A stretch of 64,000 bases of DNA from JACKAQ01 sp965227145 (GTDB taxonomy: Bacteria; Calditrichota; Calditrichia; RBG-13-44-9; J075). Both the position numbers and the translations under genes were made by a program. The notes under the pieces are model-generated. The model did no database searches. It was not told the DNA's origin and worked only from the letters and a program-made list of their open reading frames with translations. Of the stretch, positions 27,513 to 36,615 are shown piece after piece (the first letter of the stretch is position 1; each line of letters starts with the position of its first letter). Where the stretch lies: the NCBI GenBank assembly GCA_965227145.1, contig OZ245730.1, forward strand, positions 4,774,001-4,838,000, in the 5' to 3' direction.

Positions 27513-27902
27513 TTATACGCGGCGTTTCTTGGGCGGACGGCAACCGTTGTGCGGAATCGGCGTAATATCCTTAATGGAAAGAATTTCCAAACCGGCAGCC
27601 TGCAGCGAACGAATTGCAGCTTCACGACCACCACCCGGTCCTTTTACTTCCACATCAATTTTACGCAATCCCAAATCCATAGCTTCTTTAGCAGCATTTT
27701 CTGCAGCCATCTGGGATGCATAAGGTGTATTTTTACGCGATCCTTTAAAGCCCATTCTTCCGGCAGTTGCCCACGAAATCACATTACCGGTTTGATCGGT
27801 CAATGTAATATTGGTGTTGTTGAAACTAGCTTTGATGTGTGCAACACCCAGCGGATCAACCTGATCTTTCTTTTTACGTACTGTACGGCCTCTTCTAGCC
27901 AA
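27513..27902 (-). CDS. rpsK: 30S ribosomal protein S11
   Basis: 129 aa, standard length. Recognisable by GVAHIKASFNNTNITLTDQTGN, the SRKNTPYASQMAAENAAK stretch and the basic end HNGCRPPKKRRV. S11 sits on the platform of the small subunit near the mRNA exit. It lies 34 nt after rpsM and is followed by rpoA with no rpsD between. Confidence 0.97.
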   Translation of the reverse strand: MARRGRTVRKKKDQVDPLGVAHIKASFNNTNITLTDQTGNVISWATAGRMGFKGSRKNTPYASQMAAENAAKEAMDLGLRKIDVEVKGPGGGREAAIRSLQAAGLEILSIKDITPIPHNGCRPPKKRRV

Positions 27903-27936
27903 GGTATAACCTCCTGAAAATAGAGTCTATCTGATA

Positions 27937-28305
27937 TTATTTCTTTTTCTTCATCACAGCACGACGACGACCTTTTCGGGTACGCGCATTGGTTGAGGTC
28001 CGCTGTCCACGGGCAGGCAAGCCCATTTTATGGCGGGAACCACGATAACAACCAATATCAATCAATCGTTTGATGTTCATGTTAATTTCGGATTTAAGCG
28101 TACCTTCTACTTTAATATATTGCAGAATGTATTCGCGAATCTTTCTCACATGGTCATCTGTCAGATCGTTGACGCGAGTCGAAGGATCGATACCTGTCTC
28201 ATCACATATTTTCTGAGCTGTCGTGCGACCAATACCGAAAATATAGGTAAGCCCAATGTTTAAGGGTTTGCTTTTCGGTAAATCAACACCTGAAATACGT
28301 GCCAA
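27937..28305 (-). CDS. rpsM: 30S ribosomal protein S13
   Basis: 122 aa. ARISGVDLPKSKPLNIGLTY and the GIGRTTAQKICDETGI helix-hairpin-helix mark S13, which sits at the head of the small subunit and contacts the P-site tRNA and the large subunit. The C-terminus is highly basic (RKGRRRAVMKKKK). An AGGAGG precedes the start. It follows rpmJ after 113 nt, the longest gap in this part. Confidence 0.97.
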   Translation of the reverse strand: MARISGVDLPKSKPLNIGLTYIFGIGRTTAQKICDETGIDPSTRVNDLTDDHVRKIREYILQYIKVEGTLKSEINMNIKRLIDIGCYRGSRHKMGLPARGQRTSTNARTRKGRRRAVMKKKK

Positions 28306-28418
28306 AATAGCCTCCTGAATAATGCGGTAATATACGTTTTTTTCGGAACGTGTTATTATTGGCGAATTTACAGGGATGCTTAATTATTAAATATTAAGCC
28401 ATAGCCCTATTTAAAAAA

Positions 28419-28535
28419 TTAACCTTGACGTTGTTTGTGGCGCGGATTTTTCTTGCATATTACACGAACAACACCTTTGCGTCGGATAATTTTGCAATTT
28501 TCGCAACGTTTTTTTACTGAAGCTTGAACTTTCAT
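28419..28535 (-). CDS. rpmJ: 50S ribosomal protein L36
   Basis: A 38-aa protein. It reads MKVQASVKKRCENCKIIRR and continues with a second zinc ligand set (VICKKNPRHKQRQG), giving the C-x2-C...C...H zinc-binding pattern of type B L36. It lies 20 nt after infA, the conserved position. Confidence 0.95.
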   Translation of the reverse strand: MKVQASVKKRCENCKIIRRKGVVRVICKKNPRHKQRQG

Positions 28536-28555
28536 TTGAAAACCTCGAAAAATTC

Positions 28556-28774
28556 TTATTTGTATCGATAGGTTATTCGCCCACGGGTTAAATCGTATGG
28601 CGAGAGTTCTAACTTTACTTTATCTCCTGGCAATATACGAATAAAGTGCATTCGCATTTTACCGGACACATGTGCTAATACTTCCAAACCGCTTTCTAAT
28701 TCCACTCTAAAAGTGGCGTTAGGCAACGTTTCTTTGATTATTCCATCTACTGAAATCGGTTGCTCTTTTGCCAT
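28556..28774 (-). CDS. infA: Translation initiation factor IF-1
   Basis: 72 aa, the exact usual length. An OB-fold protein with KEQPISVDGIIKETLPNATF, LAHVSGKMRMHFIRILPGDKV and the end LTRGRITYRYK. It binds the A site of the 30S subunit during initiation. It is placed between map and rpmJ as in many bacteria. Confidence 0.97.
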   Translation of the reverse strand: MAKEQPISVDGIIKETLPNATFRVELESGLEVLAHVSGKMRMHFIRILPGDKVKLELSPYDLTRGRITYRYK

Positions 28775-28798
28775 AAACTACTTTTTGTTTAAAAATGC

Positions 28799-29572
28799 TT
28801 AAAAAAACCGTTCCGGATTTAATGAATGATTTGTCAATATTTCCGGCTCGCCATCACGAATAAGAATTGTATGTTCATAATGCGCAGAGGGTTTTCCATC
28901 ATTGGTTACGTAAGTCCATTTATCTTCTAAAATCCGCACATTTTTTGTACCCATATTTATCATGGGTTCAACAGCTATTGTCATTCCTTGTTTCAGCAAC
29001 ATCCCTTTTCCTGCCGTTCCGTAATTGGGAACCTGGGGATCTTCGTGCATTTTTTTCCCAATCCCATGCCCAACTAACTCCCGAACAACGCCAAAGCCAT
29101 GCATTTCCGCATGATGTTGAATTGCGGCTGACAAATCTCCCAACCGGTTTCCCGATTGTGCTTTTCCTAATCCCTTAAACAAACTTTCCCATGTTACACG
29201 CATCAATTTTTGTTTATCACTACTAATACTGCCTACGGGATAAGTAAAAGCTGCATCTCCATAATAGCCTTTGTAGCGCACACCAACATCAACGGTTACT
29301 GTCATACCTTCTTTCAACAACCGTTTGGTTGAGGGAATTCCGTGAACCACTTCTTCATCAATCGAGATACATGCACTTGCCGGAAAACCATACAATCCTT
29401 TAAAAGCCGGATAAGCACCGCGCGAAAATATATATTTTTCTACCGCGTTGTCAATATCTTTTGTCGATTTTCCGGGGCAGATAAAATCTGCCAGCATTTC
29501 GAGCGTTTCAGCAACAATTCCTGCGCTGACTCGCATACGCTCGATTTCTTTTTCATTCTTAATCGTAATCAC
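28799..29572 (-). CDS. map: Methionine aminopeptidase, type I
   Basis: A 257-aa metalloprotease that removes the initiator Met from new proteins. Metal ligands are visible: the Asp pair in TVDVGVRYKGYYGDAAFTY, His in GHGIGKKMHEDPQVPNYG, Glu in VEPMINMG and in AHYEHTILI. The start is GTG, 6 nt after the secY stop. adk, which often lies between secY and map, is missing. Confidence 0.96.
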   Translation of the reverse strand: MITIKNEKEIERMRVSAGIVAETLEMLADFICPGKSTKDIDNAVEKYIFSRGAYPAFKGLYGFPASACISIDEEVVHGIPSTKRLLKEGMTVTVDVGVRYKGYYGDAAFTYPVGSISSDKQKLMRVTWESLFKGLGKAQSGNRLGDLSAAIQHHAEMHGFGVVRELVGHGIGKKMHEDPQVPNYGTAGKGMLLKQGMTIAVEPMINMGTKNVRILEDKWTYVTNDGKPSAHYEHTILIRDGEPEILTNHSLNPERFF

Positions 29573-29578
29573 AAGATA

Positions 29579-30883
29579 TTATTTTCTGCCGCGAATACGC
29601 CCGCTGCGGCTGAAACCTTCATAGTGTCGCATATAAAGGTGCGATTCAACTTGTTGGATAAAATCTAGCGTTACCTGAACAATGATCAGTAACCCGGTTC
29701 CACCAAAGAAAGATGCATAGGCAAATGATACACCCATAAATCGATACAAGATGTAAGGAATAATTGCTACAAAAGCCAATGCAAGCGCACCTGGCAGTGT
29801 TACACGGGTAAGTATATTTTCCAGATATTCCGCAGTTTTTTTACCTGGGCGAACACCGGGAACGAAACCACCCTGCTTCTTCAAGTTGTCTGCAACTTCA
29901 ACCGGATTGAGAATAATCGCCGTGTAGAAATAGGTAAAAAAGATGATTAATACGGCATATATAAACCAATAAAACACCGAGTCGAAAGCAAACAATCCGG
30001 AGATTGAATTCATTACATCGCTTTCCGGAAAGAGTGAAAAAAGCGTTTGCGGAATAAACATTATTGCCTGAGCAAAAATAATTGGCATAACACCTGCCGT
30101 ATTTATCCGTAACGGTAACTGGGTATTTACACCCCCATAAACTTTTCTGCCAACGACACGTTTTGCATATTGAACAGGAATTTTACGTTGCCCTTGAGTG
30201 ATGAGCACGACAAATGCAATGATACCAAATCCGATACCCAGCAGAAGAACTTCTACCAACAGGTTCCGGTTGTCGTTCATGAATTCAATCCACTCCTGCC
30301 GGATGGCACTTGGTAAAGAAGCAATAATTCCAACCGTAATTAGCAGTGAAATACCGTTGCCAATACCACGTTCATCAATTTGCTCACCCATCCACATCAA
30401 CAACATTGTTCCGGATGCCATAGATATCATTGTTAACAGCTTAAAACCAAACCCCGGATCCAACACAACGCCCTGGCTTTCCAACCAAACAGCAACACCA
30501 AATGCCTGCATTCCGGAGAGCAATAATGTTGCATAGCGCGTGTATTGGGTTATTTTTTTTCTGCCATCTTCACCGGATTGCTGCAACCGCTGTATGGTAG
30601 GCCAAACAGCACCTAATAATTGGAAAATGATCGACGCACTGATGTAAGGCATGATACCCAATCCAAACACTGCAGCTTTACTGAAAGCACCACCGGCGAA
30701 CAAGTCGTATAGCCCGAAAAGCGTACCTTTAGCACTTTGCCAAATTTCCTGCAACGCGGCAGTATCAATTCCGGGTGTAACAATGTGTGTACCAATTCTA
30801 GCCAGACCCAAAATCGCAAAAGTAAAGAAAATACGTTTACGCAGGTCATCAATTTTCAGTATGTTACGGAACGTTTCGATCAT
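29579..30883 (-). CDS. secY: Preprotein translocase subunit SecY
   Basis: A 434-aa protein with ten predicted transmembrane helices, the channel of the Sec translocon. Typical motifs are IVTPGIDTAALQEI, GIMPYISASIIFQLL, the GIGNGISLLITVGI helix and the cytoplasmic loop VVGRKVYGGVNTQLPLRIN. The start overlaps the stop of rplO by 4 nt. SecE is encoded at 54674 in the same gene array. Confidence 0.97.
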   Translation of the reverse strand: MIETFRNILKIDDLRKRIFFTFAILGLARIGTHIVTPGIDTAALQEIWQSAKGTLFGLYDLFAGGAFSKAAVFGLGIMPYISASIIFQLLGAVWPTIQRLQQSGEDGRKKITQYTRYATLLLSGMQAFGVAVWLESQGVVLDPGFGFKLLTMISMASGTMLLMWMGEQIDERGIGNGISLLITVGIIASLPSAIRQEWIEFMNDNRNLLVEVLLLGIGFGIIAFVVLITQGQRKIPVQYAKRVVGRKVYGGVNTQLPLRINTAGVMPIIFAQAIMFIPQTLFSLFPESDVMNSISGLFAFDSVFYWFIYAVLIIFFTYFYTAIILNPVEVADNLKKQGGFVPGVRPGKKTAEYLENILTRVTLPGALALAFVAIIPYILYRFMGVSFAYASFFGGTGLLIIVQVTLDFIQQVESHLYMRHYEGFSRSGRIRGRK

Positions 30884-31320
30884 AATTCTGTAACGCTGCC
30901 TCCTGCCTTTTCAATTTTTTCCCGGGCGGTTTTACTAAACGCATGGGCTTGAATATTCAGTTTCTTGCTGACCTCCCCATTTCCCAGGACCTTCACCGGC
31001 GCATCCAAACGTTTGATCAAACCGTTTTGTTGTAACGTTTCCGGTGTGATTTCGGCAGTTTCACTTACTTTTTCCAAATCGCTCAGGTTCACAACCTGAT
31101 ATACTTTTTTATTATGATTGTAAAAGCCGAATTTGGGCAGACGCCGCTGAATCGGCATTTGTCCACCTTCGAACCAGGCGCGTCTTTTTGATCCAGAACG
31201 AGATTTTTGACCTTTGTGACCACGTCCTGCCATAACACCTTGGCCCGAGCCTTCGCCACGACCAATTCTTTTTCTGCTATGGGTTGCGCCTTCTGCTTTT
31301 TTTAAAGAACCGAGATCCAT
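30880..31320 (-). CDS. rplO: 50S ribosomal protein L15
   Basis: 146 aa. It starts MDLGSLKKAEGATHSRKRIGRGEGSGQG and contains RGHKGQKSRSGSKRRAWFEGGQMP, the Gly/Arg-rich extension of L15, then a globular end (NIQAHAFSKTAREKIEKAGG). It overlaps secY by 4 nt, as is common in the spc operon. Confidence 0.97.
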   Translation of the reverse strand: MDLGSLKKAEGATHSRKRIGRGEGSGQGVMAGRGHKGQKSRSGSKRRAWFEGGQMPIQRRLPKFGFYNHNKKVYQVVNLSDLEKVSETAEITPETLQQNGLIKRLDAPVKVLGNGEVSKKLNIQAHAFSKTAREKIEKAGGSVTEL

Positions 31321-31343
31321 TGCACTTCCTCAAACGTTATTAA

Positions 31344-31541
31344 TCAAATTTCTTCTACGGAAACCAGATGCTTTACTTTGAAGACCATTCCACGAATTTG
31401 TGGCGTGTCTTTTTGAATAACCTCGTGGCGAATACGTTTTAAACCAAGTGCTTCAATGGTTTTTTTGTGCGTACCTTTTTGCCCGATGATACTGCGCACC
31501 TGTGTAATTTTCAATTGTTTTTCTTTAGTTTTTTTAGCCAT
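31344..31541 (-). CDS. rpmD: 50S ribosomal protein L30
   Basis: 65 aa. KQLKITQVRSIIGQKGTHK and LKRIRHEVIQKDTPQIRGM are typical of bacterial L30. Located 17 nt after rpsE and 23 nt before rplO, the usual order. Confidence 0.95.
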   Translation of the reverse strand: MAKKTKEKQLKITQVRSIIGQKGTHKKTIEALGLKRIRHEVIQKDTPQIRGMVFKVKHLVSVEEI

Positions 31542-31558
31542 GATCTCTACTCAACCGT

Positions 31559-32065
31559 TTACAGGGTGTACAACTCTTTCAGCGACATTCCGCGTTTGCG
31601 GGCAATATTCGCCGGATCTTGTAATTTTTGTAATGCAACAATTGTTGCTTTTACCACACTATGCGGATTCGAAGATCCCATAATTTTGGTCAAAATATTG
31701 TGGATACCAACCATTTCGCAAATTGCCCGAACAGGACCGCCTGCAATAACACCGGTACCAGCAGATGCAGGCTTCAACAACACTTTACCTGCGCCATACT
31801 TGCCATATACTTCGTAAGGAAGTGTGCCATTAATCAGGTTAACGCGCATGACATCCTTTTTAGCCCGTTCGGTAGCTTTGGAAATTGCATTTACCACCTC
31901 GCCAGCTTTACCCAAACCAATACCAACATGGCCGTTGCCATCGCCAACAACAACAATAGCACTAAAGCTAAAGCGACGACCACCTTTTACAACTTTAGCA
32001 ACACGGTTGATGTGAACAACCTTTTCTTTCAAATCCAATTCGTGTGCGTTAATTCTGTCTCTCAC
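31559..32065 (-). CDS. rpsE: 30S ribosomal protein S5
   Basis: 168 aa. The double-stranded RNA-binding fold shows VVKGGRRFSFSAIVVVGDGNGHVG and LGKAGEVVNAI, and the C-terminal domain shows LKPASAGTGVIAGGPVR. S5 helps keep translational accuracy and mRNA unwinding at the entry tunnel. Confidence 0.97.
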   Translation of the reverse strand: MRDRINAHELDLKEKVVHINRVAKVVKGGRRFSFSAIVVVGDGNGHVGIGLGKAGEVVNAISKATERAKKDVMRVNLINGTLPYEVYGKYGAGKVLLKPASAGTGVIAGGPVRAICEMVGIHNILTKIMGSSNPHSVVKATIVALQKLQDPANIARKRGMSLKELYTL

Positions 32066-32081
32066 GATTTCCTCACTCGTT

Positions 32082-32420
32082 TTAGAACTTCAAGCCGCCT
32101 TCACGCGCGCCATCGGCCAATGCTTTTACGCGACCATGATATTTCAGACCATTGCGATCAAAAATTACTGTTTCAATCCCATTTTCCTTGGCCTTTTTTG
32201 CGATAAAAGCGCCGACACGTTTACTGGTTTCAATTCTTGTTTTTACATCTTTCAATTCATCCTTGAGTTCTTTGCTTATTTCCGAAGCTCCCAAGATCGT
32301 TTTTTGGGCGGTATCGTCAACAATTTGTCCATAGATGTGACGAATGCTTCGGGAAATTACCAGACGCGGCCGCTCTGCGGTGCCAAACATTTTTGACTTT
32401 TTACGTGCTTTTTTAGCCAT
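32082..32420 (-). CDS. rplR: 50S ribosomal protein L18
   Basis: 112 aa. The N-terminus is basic (AKKARKKSKMFGTAERPRL) and the body shows SIRHIYGQIVDD and the end LADGAREGGLKF. L18 binds 5S rRNA. Lies 16 nt upstream of rpsE. Confidence 0.96.
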   Translation of the reverse strand: MAKKARKKSKMFGTAERPRLVISRSIRHIYGQIVDDTAQKTILGASEISKELKDELKDVKTRIETSKRVGAFIAKKAKENGIETVIFDRNGLKYHGRVKALADGAREGGLKF

Positions 32421-32440
32421 GTTACCAACTACCTTCTCAA

Positions 32441-32977
32441 TTATTTCCCAGTTTTACCAGCTTTACGACGGACTGCTTCGTTGTCGTAACGGATACCTTT
32501 ACCTTTATACGGTTCCGGCTTGCGGAAAGAGCGGATTTTTGCTGCAACTTGCCCGACAGTTTCTTTGTCTATACCACTGACCTCAATTCGGGTCGGCTGA
32601 GGGACATTGATTTCGACGCCATCTGGCGAATAAAAGTAAATCTGATGTGAATATCCCAAGCTCAAAACCAGGCCATTCCCTTTTTTCTCTGCTCGATAGC
32701 CCACACCTTCTATTAAGAGTGTACGGGTATATCCTTGGGTAACACCCACAACCATATTATTAACTAATGTGCGGGTTAATCCATGCAGTGCACGATGTTT
32801 TCGTTCGTTCGTAGGGCGGGATACAGTAAGCGTTTTATCTTCCTGTTCAAGTATCAAATCAGGGTTGATATGACGGGACAGTGTTCCTTTGGGTCCTTTT
32901 ACACTTACCAGATCACCATCAACTTTGATCTCTACACCGCCGGGAATTTCGATCGGTAATTTTCCTATACGAGACAC
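32441..32977 (-). CDS. rplF: 50S ribosomal protein L6
   Basis: 178 aa with two related domains. It starts SRIGKLPIEIPGGVEIKV and has VSVKGPKGTLS, and in the second domain KETVGQVAAKIRSFRKPEPYKGKGIRY. L6 lies near the factor-binding site of the large subunit. Confidence 0.97.
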   Translation of the reverse strand: MSRIGKLPIEIPGGVEIKVDGDLVSVKGPKGTLSRHINPDLILEQEDKTLTVSRPTNERKHRALHGLTRTLVNNMVVGVTQGYTRTLLIEGVGYRAEKKGNGLVLSLGYSHQIYFYSPDGVEINVPQPTRIEVSGIDKETVGQVAAKIRSFRKPEPYKGKGIRYDNEAVRRKAGKTGK

Positions 32978-33096
32978 CGGTTCACCTCTTCCTAAATAAA
33001 ATAACTATCAAATTTTAAAATTACTTACAAACATACCAATAGGGCATTCTATACATCAGATACTTGCGTCGATAATTCAATATCAATATGCGCAAA

Positions 33097-33498
33097 CTAC
33101 CAGACAGTGCAAAGCACTTCTCCGCCAACACCTTCACGGCGTGCCTGACGTTCTGTTATAACACCCCTGGATGTACTCAATATTGCAATACCAACATTGT
33201 TTTTAACACGTGGTAGTTGCTCTACGCCAACATAATAACGGCGTCCTGGCTTGCTAACACGCTTCAATTCGTGTATCACCGGTTCACCTGATGGGGCGAC
33301 GTATTTCAAAAAGACGCGGATGATACCCTGTTTGCCATCATCAATGATGATAAAATTACGAATAAACTTGTGTTCAAACAGAATTTCCGCCATGCGTTTT
33401 TTCATGTTCGACGCCGGAATATCAACGGTACGATGCTTTGCCTGAATGGCATTGCGAATCCGTGTCAGAAAATCGGCAATCGGATCAGTCATGGACAT
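33097..33498 (-). CDS. rpsH: 30S ribosomal protein S8
   Basis: 133 aa. MTDPIADFLTRIRNAIQAKH at the start and the RNA-binding end GVGIAILSTSRGVITERQARREGVGGEVLCTVW are diagnostic. In E. coli S8 represses the spc operon through its mRNA; an equivalent site was not identified here. A 119-nt gap without clear features separates it from rplF. Confidence 0.97.
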   Translation of the reverse strand: MSMTDPIADFLTRIRNAIQAKHRTVDIPASNMKKRMAEILFEHKFIRNFIIIDDGKQGIIRVFLKYVAPSGEPVIHELKRVSKPGRRYYVGVEQLPRVKNNVGIAILSTSRGVITERQARREGVGGEVLCTVW

Positions 33499-33519
33499 AT
33501 TACAATCTCTCCTAACGTT

Positions 33520-33705
33520 TTACCAGCTTGCTTTGGTAACACCCGGAATTTCGCCTTTATTTGCCAATTCACGAAGACAAATGCGGCAAATACCAAATTT
33601 GCGATAGTACGCACGCGGACGTCCGCAACGCTGGCACCGGTTGTATTCTCGGACTTTAAATTTTTGTTTCCGTTTCGCTTTTGCGATGAGCGCTTTCTTA
33701 GCCAA
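33520..33705 (-). CDS. rpsN: 30S ribosomal protein S14, zinc type (type Z)
   Basis: A 61-aa protein from a TTG start at 33705, preceded by AAGGAG; this gives the exact standard length of type Z S14. It reads AKKALIAKAKRKQKFK, then a four-Cys zinc ribbon (RCQRCGR...GICRICLREL). A longer in-frame reading begins 14 codons earlier within the end of rplE and is not likely. Confidence 0.95.
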   Translation of the reverse strand: MAKKALIAKAKRKQKFKVREYNRCQRCGRPRAYYRKFGICRICLRELANKGEIPGVTKASW

Positions 33706-33724
33706 ACCTACTTCTCCTTCAACA

Positions 33725-34270
33725 TTATTTCTTGAACGGCATTCCAAACGCTTTCAGAAGCTCGTATGCTTCTTCATCTGAATCTACGTTTGATACGAAA
33801 GTGATGTTCAAACCACGGATTTTATCAATTTTATCGACGTTAACTTCTGGAAATACAATCTGTTCACGAACACCAACTGTGAAGTTTCCGCGACCGTCGA
33901 GTTTGTCTGGCAAACCGCGAAAATCTCGAATACGCGGTGTTGCAAAATTGATAAAACGATCGAGGAATTCGTACATCCGATCGCCACGCAGGGTAACTTT
34001 GCAACCTATTTTCATGCCTTCCCGAAGCTTAAAGTTCGAGATGGAATGTTTAGCCGTAGTCAAAGCCGGTTTTTGACCGGCGATTACGGTAAGGTCCTCT
34101 ACCGCACGTTCCAGAATTTTGCTATCCTGAACGGCTTCGCCAACGCCCATATTCATGGTAATTTTCCGAAGCTTGGGTACCTGCATGATGTTTTTATACC
34201 CAAACTTTTTAAACAGCATGGGCACAATTTCTTCCGTATACTTCTTTTTTAAACGGGGTGTATAGCTCAT
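33725..34270 (-). CDS. rplE: 50S ribosomal protein L5
   Basis: 181 aa. Typical segments are VPKLRKITMNMGVGEA, GQKPALTTAKHSISNFKLREG and the end DEEAYELLKAFGMPFKK. L5 binds 5S rRNA and forms a bridge to the small subunit. Confidence 0.97.
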   Translation of the reverse strand: MSYTPRLKKKYTEEIVPMLFKKFGYKNIMQVPKLRKITMNMGVGEAVQDSKILERAVEDLTVIAGQKPALTTAKHSISNFKLREGMKIGCKVTLRGDRMYEFLDRFINFATPRIRDFRGLPDKLDGRGNFTVGVREQIVFPEVNVDKIDKIRGLNITFVSNVDSDEEAYELLKAFGMPFKK

Positions 34271-34294
34271 TTCTACAAACCTGCTTTAATCGTT

Positions 34295-34618
34295 TTAGGC
34301 TACTTCTTCACCATTTGCATCCGGATGTTTGCATACCCGGACTTTGCTGCCATCTTTTAAAATTTTAAACCCAACCCGTGTTGCTACAGCACTTTTTGGC
34401 GCAACCAATTTCACATTGGAAATATGGATGGGGGCTTCGATGCTCAAAATCCCGCCTTGGGGCATCTGCTGCGTCGGTTTACGATGACGCTTATGCATAT
34501 TCACGCCTTCAACAATAATTCGCTCGTTTTCCGGAAACACTTTCAATACTTTTCCGGTTTTCCCGCGATCATTGCCGGCGATGATCATTACAGAATCATT
34601 TTTCTTAATCTTTTTCAT
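34295..34618 (-). CDS. rplX: 50S ribosomal protein L24
   Basis: 107 aa with an N-terminal KOW motif (KNDSVMIIAGNDRGKTGKVLKVFPENERIIVEG split by typical GK turns). L24 starts assembly of the large subunit and lies near the exit tunnel. Found between rplN and rplE as usual. Confidence 0.96.
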   Translation of the reverse strand: MKKIKKNDSVMIIAGNDRGKTGKVLKVFPENERIIVEGVNMHKRHRKPTQQMPQGGILSIEAPIHISNVKLVAPKSAVATRVGFKILKDGSKVRVCKHPDANGEEVA

Positions 34619-34635
34619 CGTTTACAACCCTTTAA

Positions 34636-35004
34636 TTAAATCACTTCTGGCGCTAATGACACAATTTTCATAAAAGCTTTATCACGCAGTTCACGCGCAA
34701 CGGGGCCGAAAATACGGGTTCCGCGCGGTTCACCCTGAGCATCAAGCAGCACGGCCGCGTTTTCATCGAAGCGAATATAGGAACCGTCGGCGCGGCGAAC
34801 TTCTTTTTTGGTGCGTACGATTACCGCTCTGGATACCTGTCCTTTTTTGACCGGCGCATTCGGGATGGCGCTTTTTACAGACACCACGATGATATCGCCT
34901 ACCGTAGCACTTTTCTTGCCTGAGCCCCCCAACACGCGAATACACATCACTTTTTTCGCGCCTGAGTTGTCCGCGACACTCAAACGGGTTTGTTCCTGAA
35001 CCAT
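34636..35004 (-). CDS. rplN: 50S ribosomal protein L14
   Basis: 122 aa. MVQEQTRLSVADNSGAKKVMC and IRFDENAAVLLDAQGEPRG are clear L14 motifs, with the usual length. L14 helps form the inter-subunit bridge. Confidence 0.97.
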   Translation of the reverse strand: MVQEQTRLSVADNSGAKKVMCIRVLGGSGKKSATVGDIIVVSVKSAIPNAPVKKGQVSRAVIVRTKKEVRRADGSYIRFDENAAVLLDAQGEPRGTRIFGPVARELRDKAFMKIVSLAPEVI

Positions 35005-35029
35005 GATGACAACTCCAAAGGTTAAGCTG

Positions 35030-35284
35030 TTATTTCACTTTTTCAACAATTTCTACTACCCGCCAGCGTTTCGTTTTGCTCTGAGGACGAGTTTCCATAA
35101 TTTTTACTTTGTCACCAATATCGCAGGTATTGGTATCGTCGTGCGCTTTGAACTTCTTGGTTTGCCTGACGAACTTTTTATAGAGTGGGTGCCGAACATA
35201 ACGCTCAACAGCTACGACAACGGTTTTATCCATTTTGTCGCTAACTACAAATCCCACACGGGTTTTACGAATACCTCTTTCCAT
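35030..35284 (-). CDS. rpsQ: 30S ribosomal protein S17
   Basis: 84 aa from the ATG at 35284, starting MERGIRKTRVGFVVSDKMDK, the standard S17 start and length. A TTG 14 codons earlier would overlap rpmC and is less likely. OB-fold protein that binds 16S rRNA early in assembly. Confidence 0.95.
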   Translation of the reverse strand: MERGIRKTRVGFVVSDKMDKTVVVAVERYVRHPLYKKFVRQTKKFKAHDDTNTCDIGDKVKIMETRPQSKTKRWRVVEIVEKVK

Positions 35285-35303
35285 TTCACACCATTCACTT
35301 CGG

Positions 35304-35516
35304 TTAGGATTCTTTTGTTTTGACAATACCTAATTCTATTTCGCGCATGATGGTTTTGGCACGCGCAATCTCACGTTTCACTTCGCGGATCCGGCTCGGA
35401 TTTGTCAATTGATGCGTTGCTTTCTGAATACGGAGATTCGCAAGTTCATCCATCAAATCGTCCAGATGTTGTTTGATATCCGCTGCAGGTAAAGCTTTTA
35501 TTTCCGCAGTATTCAT
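35304..35516 (-). CDS. rpmC: 50S ribosomal protein L29
   Basis: 70 aa, two long helices (IKALPAADIKQHLDDLMDEL and REVKREIARAKTIMREIELG). It lies near the exit tunnel, where nascent-chain factors dock. Located 2 nt after rplP. Confidence 0.96.
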   Translation of the reverse strand: MNTAEIKALPAADIKQHLDDLMDELANLRIQKATHQLTNPSRIREVKREIARAKTIMREIELGIVKTKES

Positions 35517-35518
35517 TA

Positions 35519-35938
35519 TTATTCTCCCGCTTCTTTACGCGTTACAAACTTGGTTTTAATGGGCAGTTTGTGCGAAGCCAGGCGCATTGCTTCTTTGGCA
35601 ATTTCTTCAGAAACACCGGCAAGTTCAAACATTACGCGTCCGGGCTTTACTACCGCTACCCAATATTCCGGAGAGCCTTTACCTTTACCCATGCGTGTTT
35701 CGGCAGGTTTTTTGGTAATGGGTTTATCCGGGAAGATTCGAATCCAAACTTTACCACCCCGTTTGATATAGCGCGTCATCGCAACACGGGCAGCTTCAAT
35801 TTGGCGACTGGTAATCCAGCCGGCATCTAAAGCTTTCAATCCAAATTGTCCGAAAGATACACTTGCGCCACGGGTTGCATTGCCCGCTCTGCGGCCACGC
35901 ATTACACGTCTATGTTTAACTTTTTTGGGCATTAACAT
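35519..35938 (-). CDS. rplP: 50S ribosomal protein L16
   Basis: 139 aa. MPKKVKHRRVMRGRRAGNA, SRQIEAARVAMTRYIKRGGK and KPITKKPAETRMGKGKGSPE are the L16 signatures near the A site. The first ATG (35938) has GAGGAG at 9 nt; a second ATG two codons later is possible. Confidence 0.97.
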   Translation of the reverse strand: MLMPKKVKHRRVMRGRRAGNATRGASVSFGQFGLKALDAGWITSRQIEAARVAMTRYIKRGGKVWIRIFPDKPITKKPAETRMGKGKGSPEYWVAVVKPGRVMFELAGVSEEIAKEAMRLASHKLPIKTKFVTRKEAGE

Positions 35939-35953
35939 GACAAACGTCTCCTC

Positions 35954-36589
35954 TTACGAATTGGTCCCGATCACTTCACCGTGATACAACCACACTTTTA
36001 CGCCGATACAACCATAGGTTGTGTTGGCAGTAGAGGTTGCATAATCAATATTGGCGCGGAGTGTGTGCAGGGGAATCCGACCTTCTTTATAGTTTTCTGT
36101 CCGTGCCATTTCCGCACCGCCAAGACGGCCGGAGCACTGTATTTTAATCCCTTCTGCACCGAGGCGCATGGAGGAAGTAATGGCGCGTTTCATCGCACGT
36201 CGAAAAGATACTTTCCCTTCCAATTGGCGGGCAATGTTTTGTCCAACCAAAAATGCGTCTAGCTCCGGATGCTTCACTTCGTTGATATTGATCTGAATAT
36301 CTTTGTTGACCAATTTCTTCAGCTCTTCTTTTAACTTATCAACTTCAGCACCTTTTTTCCCGATTACTACGCCGGGACGAGCTGTGTTTATCGTAATCAA
36401 TACACGCCGTGCAGTGCGTTCGATACCAACTTTTGATATCGCACCATCTGAAATGCGTTTGTAAATGTATTTACGAATCAACAAATCTTCATTCAGCTTT
36501 TCAGCGAAGTTTTTTTCATCAAACCACTGGGAGTTCCAAGTTTTGATAAAGCCCAGACGGTAACCAACTGGATTCGTTTTTTGACCCAA
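35954..36589 (-). CDS. rpsC: 30S ribosomal protein S3
   Basis: 211 aa. MGQKTNPVGYRLGFIKTWNS, the KH domain with VVIGKKGAEVDKLKEELKKL, and the C-terminal IKIQCSGRLGGAEMART mark S3, part of the mRNA entry helicase. Confidence 0.97.
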   Translation of the reverse strand: MGQKTNPVGYRLGFIKTWNSQWFDEKNFAEKLNEDLLIRKYIYKRISDGAISKVGIERTARRVLITINTARPGVVIGKKGAEVDKLKEELKKLVNKDIQININEVKHPELDAFLVGQNIARQLEGKVSFRRAMKRAITSSMRLGAEGIKIQCSGRLGGAEMARTENYKEGRIPLHTLRANIDYATSTANTTYGCIGVKVWLYHGEVIGTNS

Positions 36590-36615
36590 AACGTAACCTC
36601 CGAAACTATACTTTT

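Noticed and set aside
28378..28399. 7-bp AT-rich inverted repeat between rpmJ and rpsM
   Set aside because: Too weak and AT-rich to call a terminator or regulatory site with confidence.
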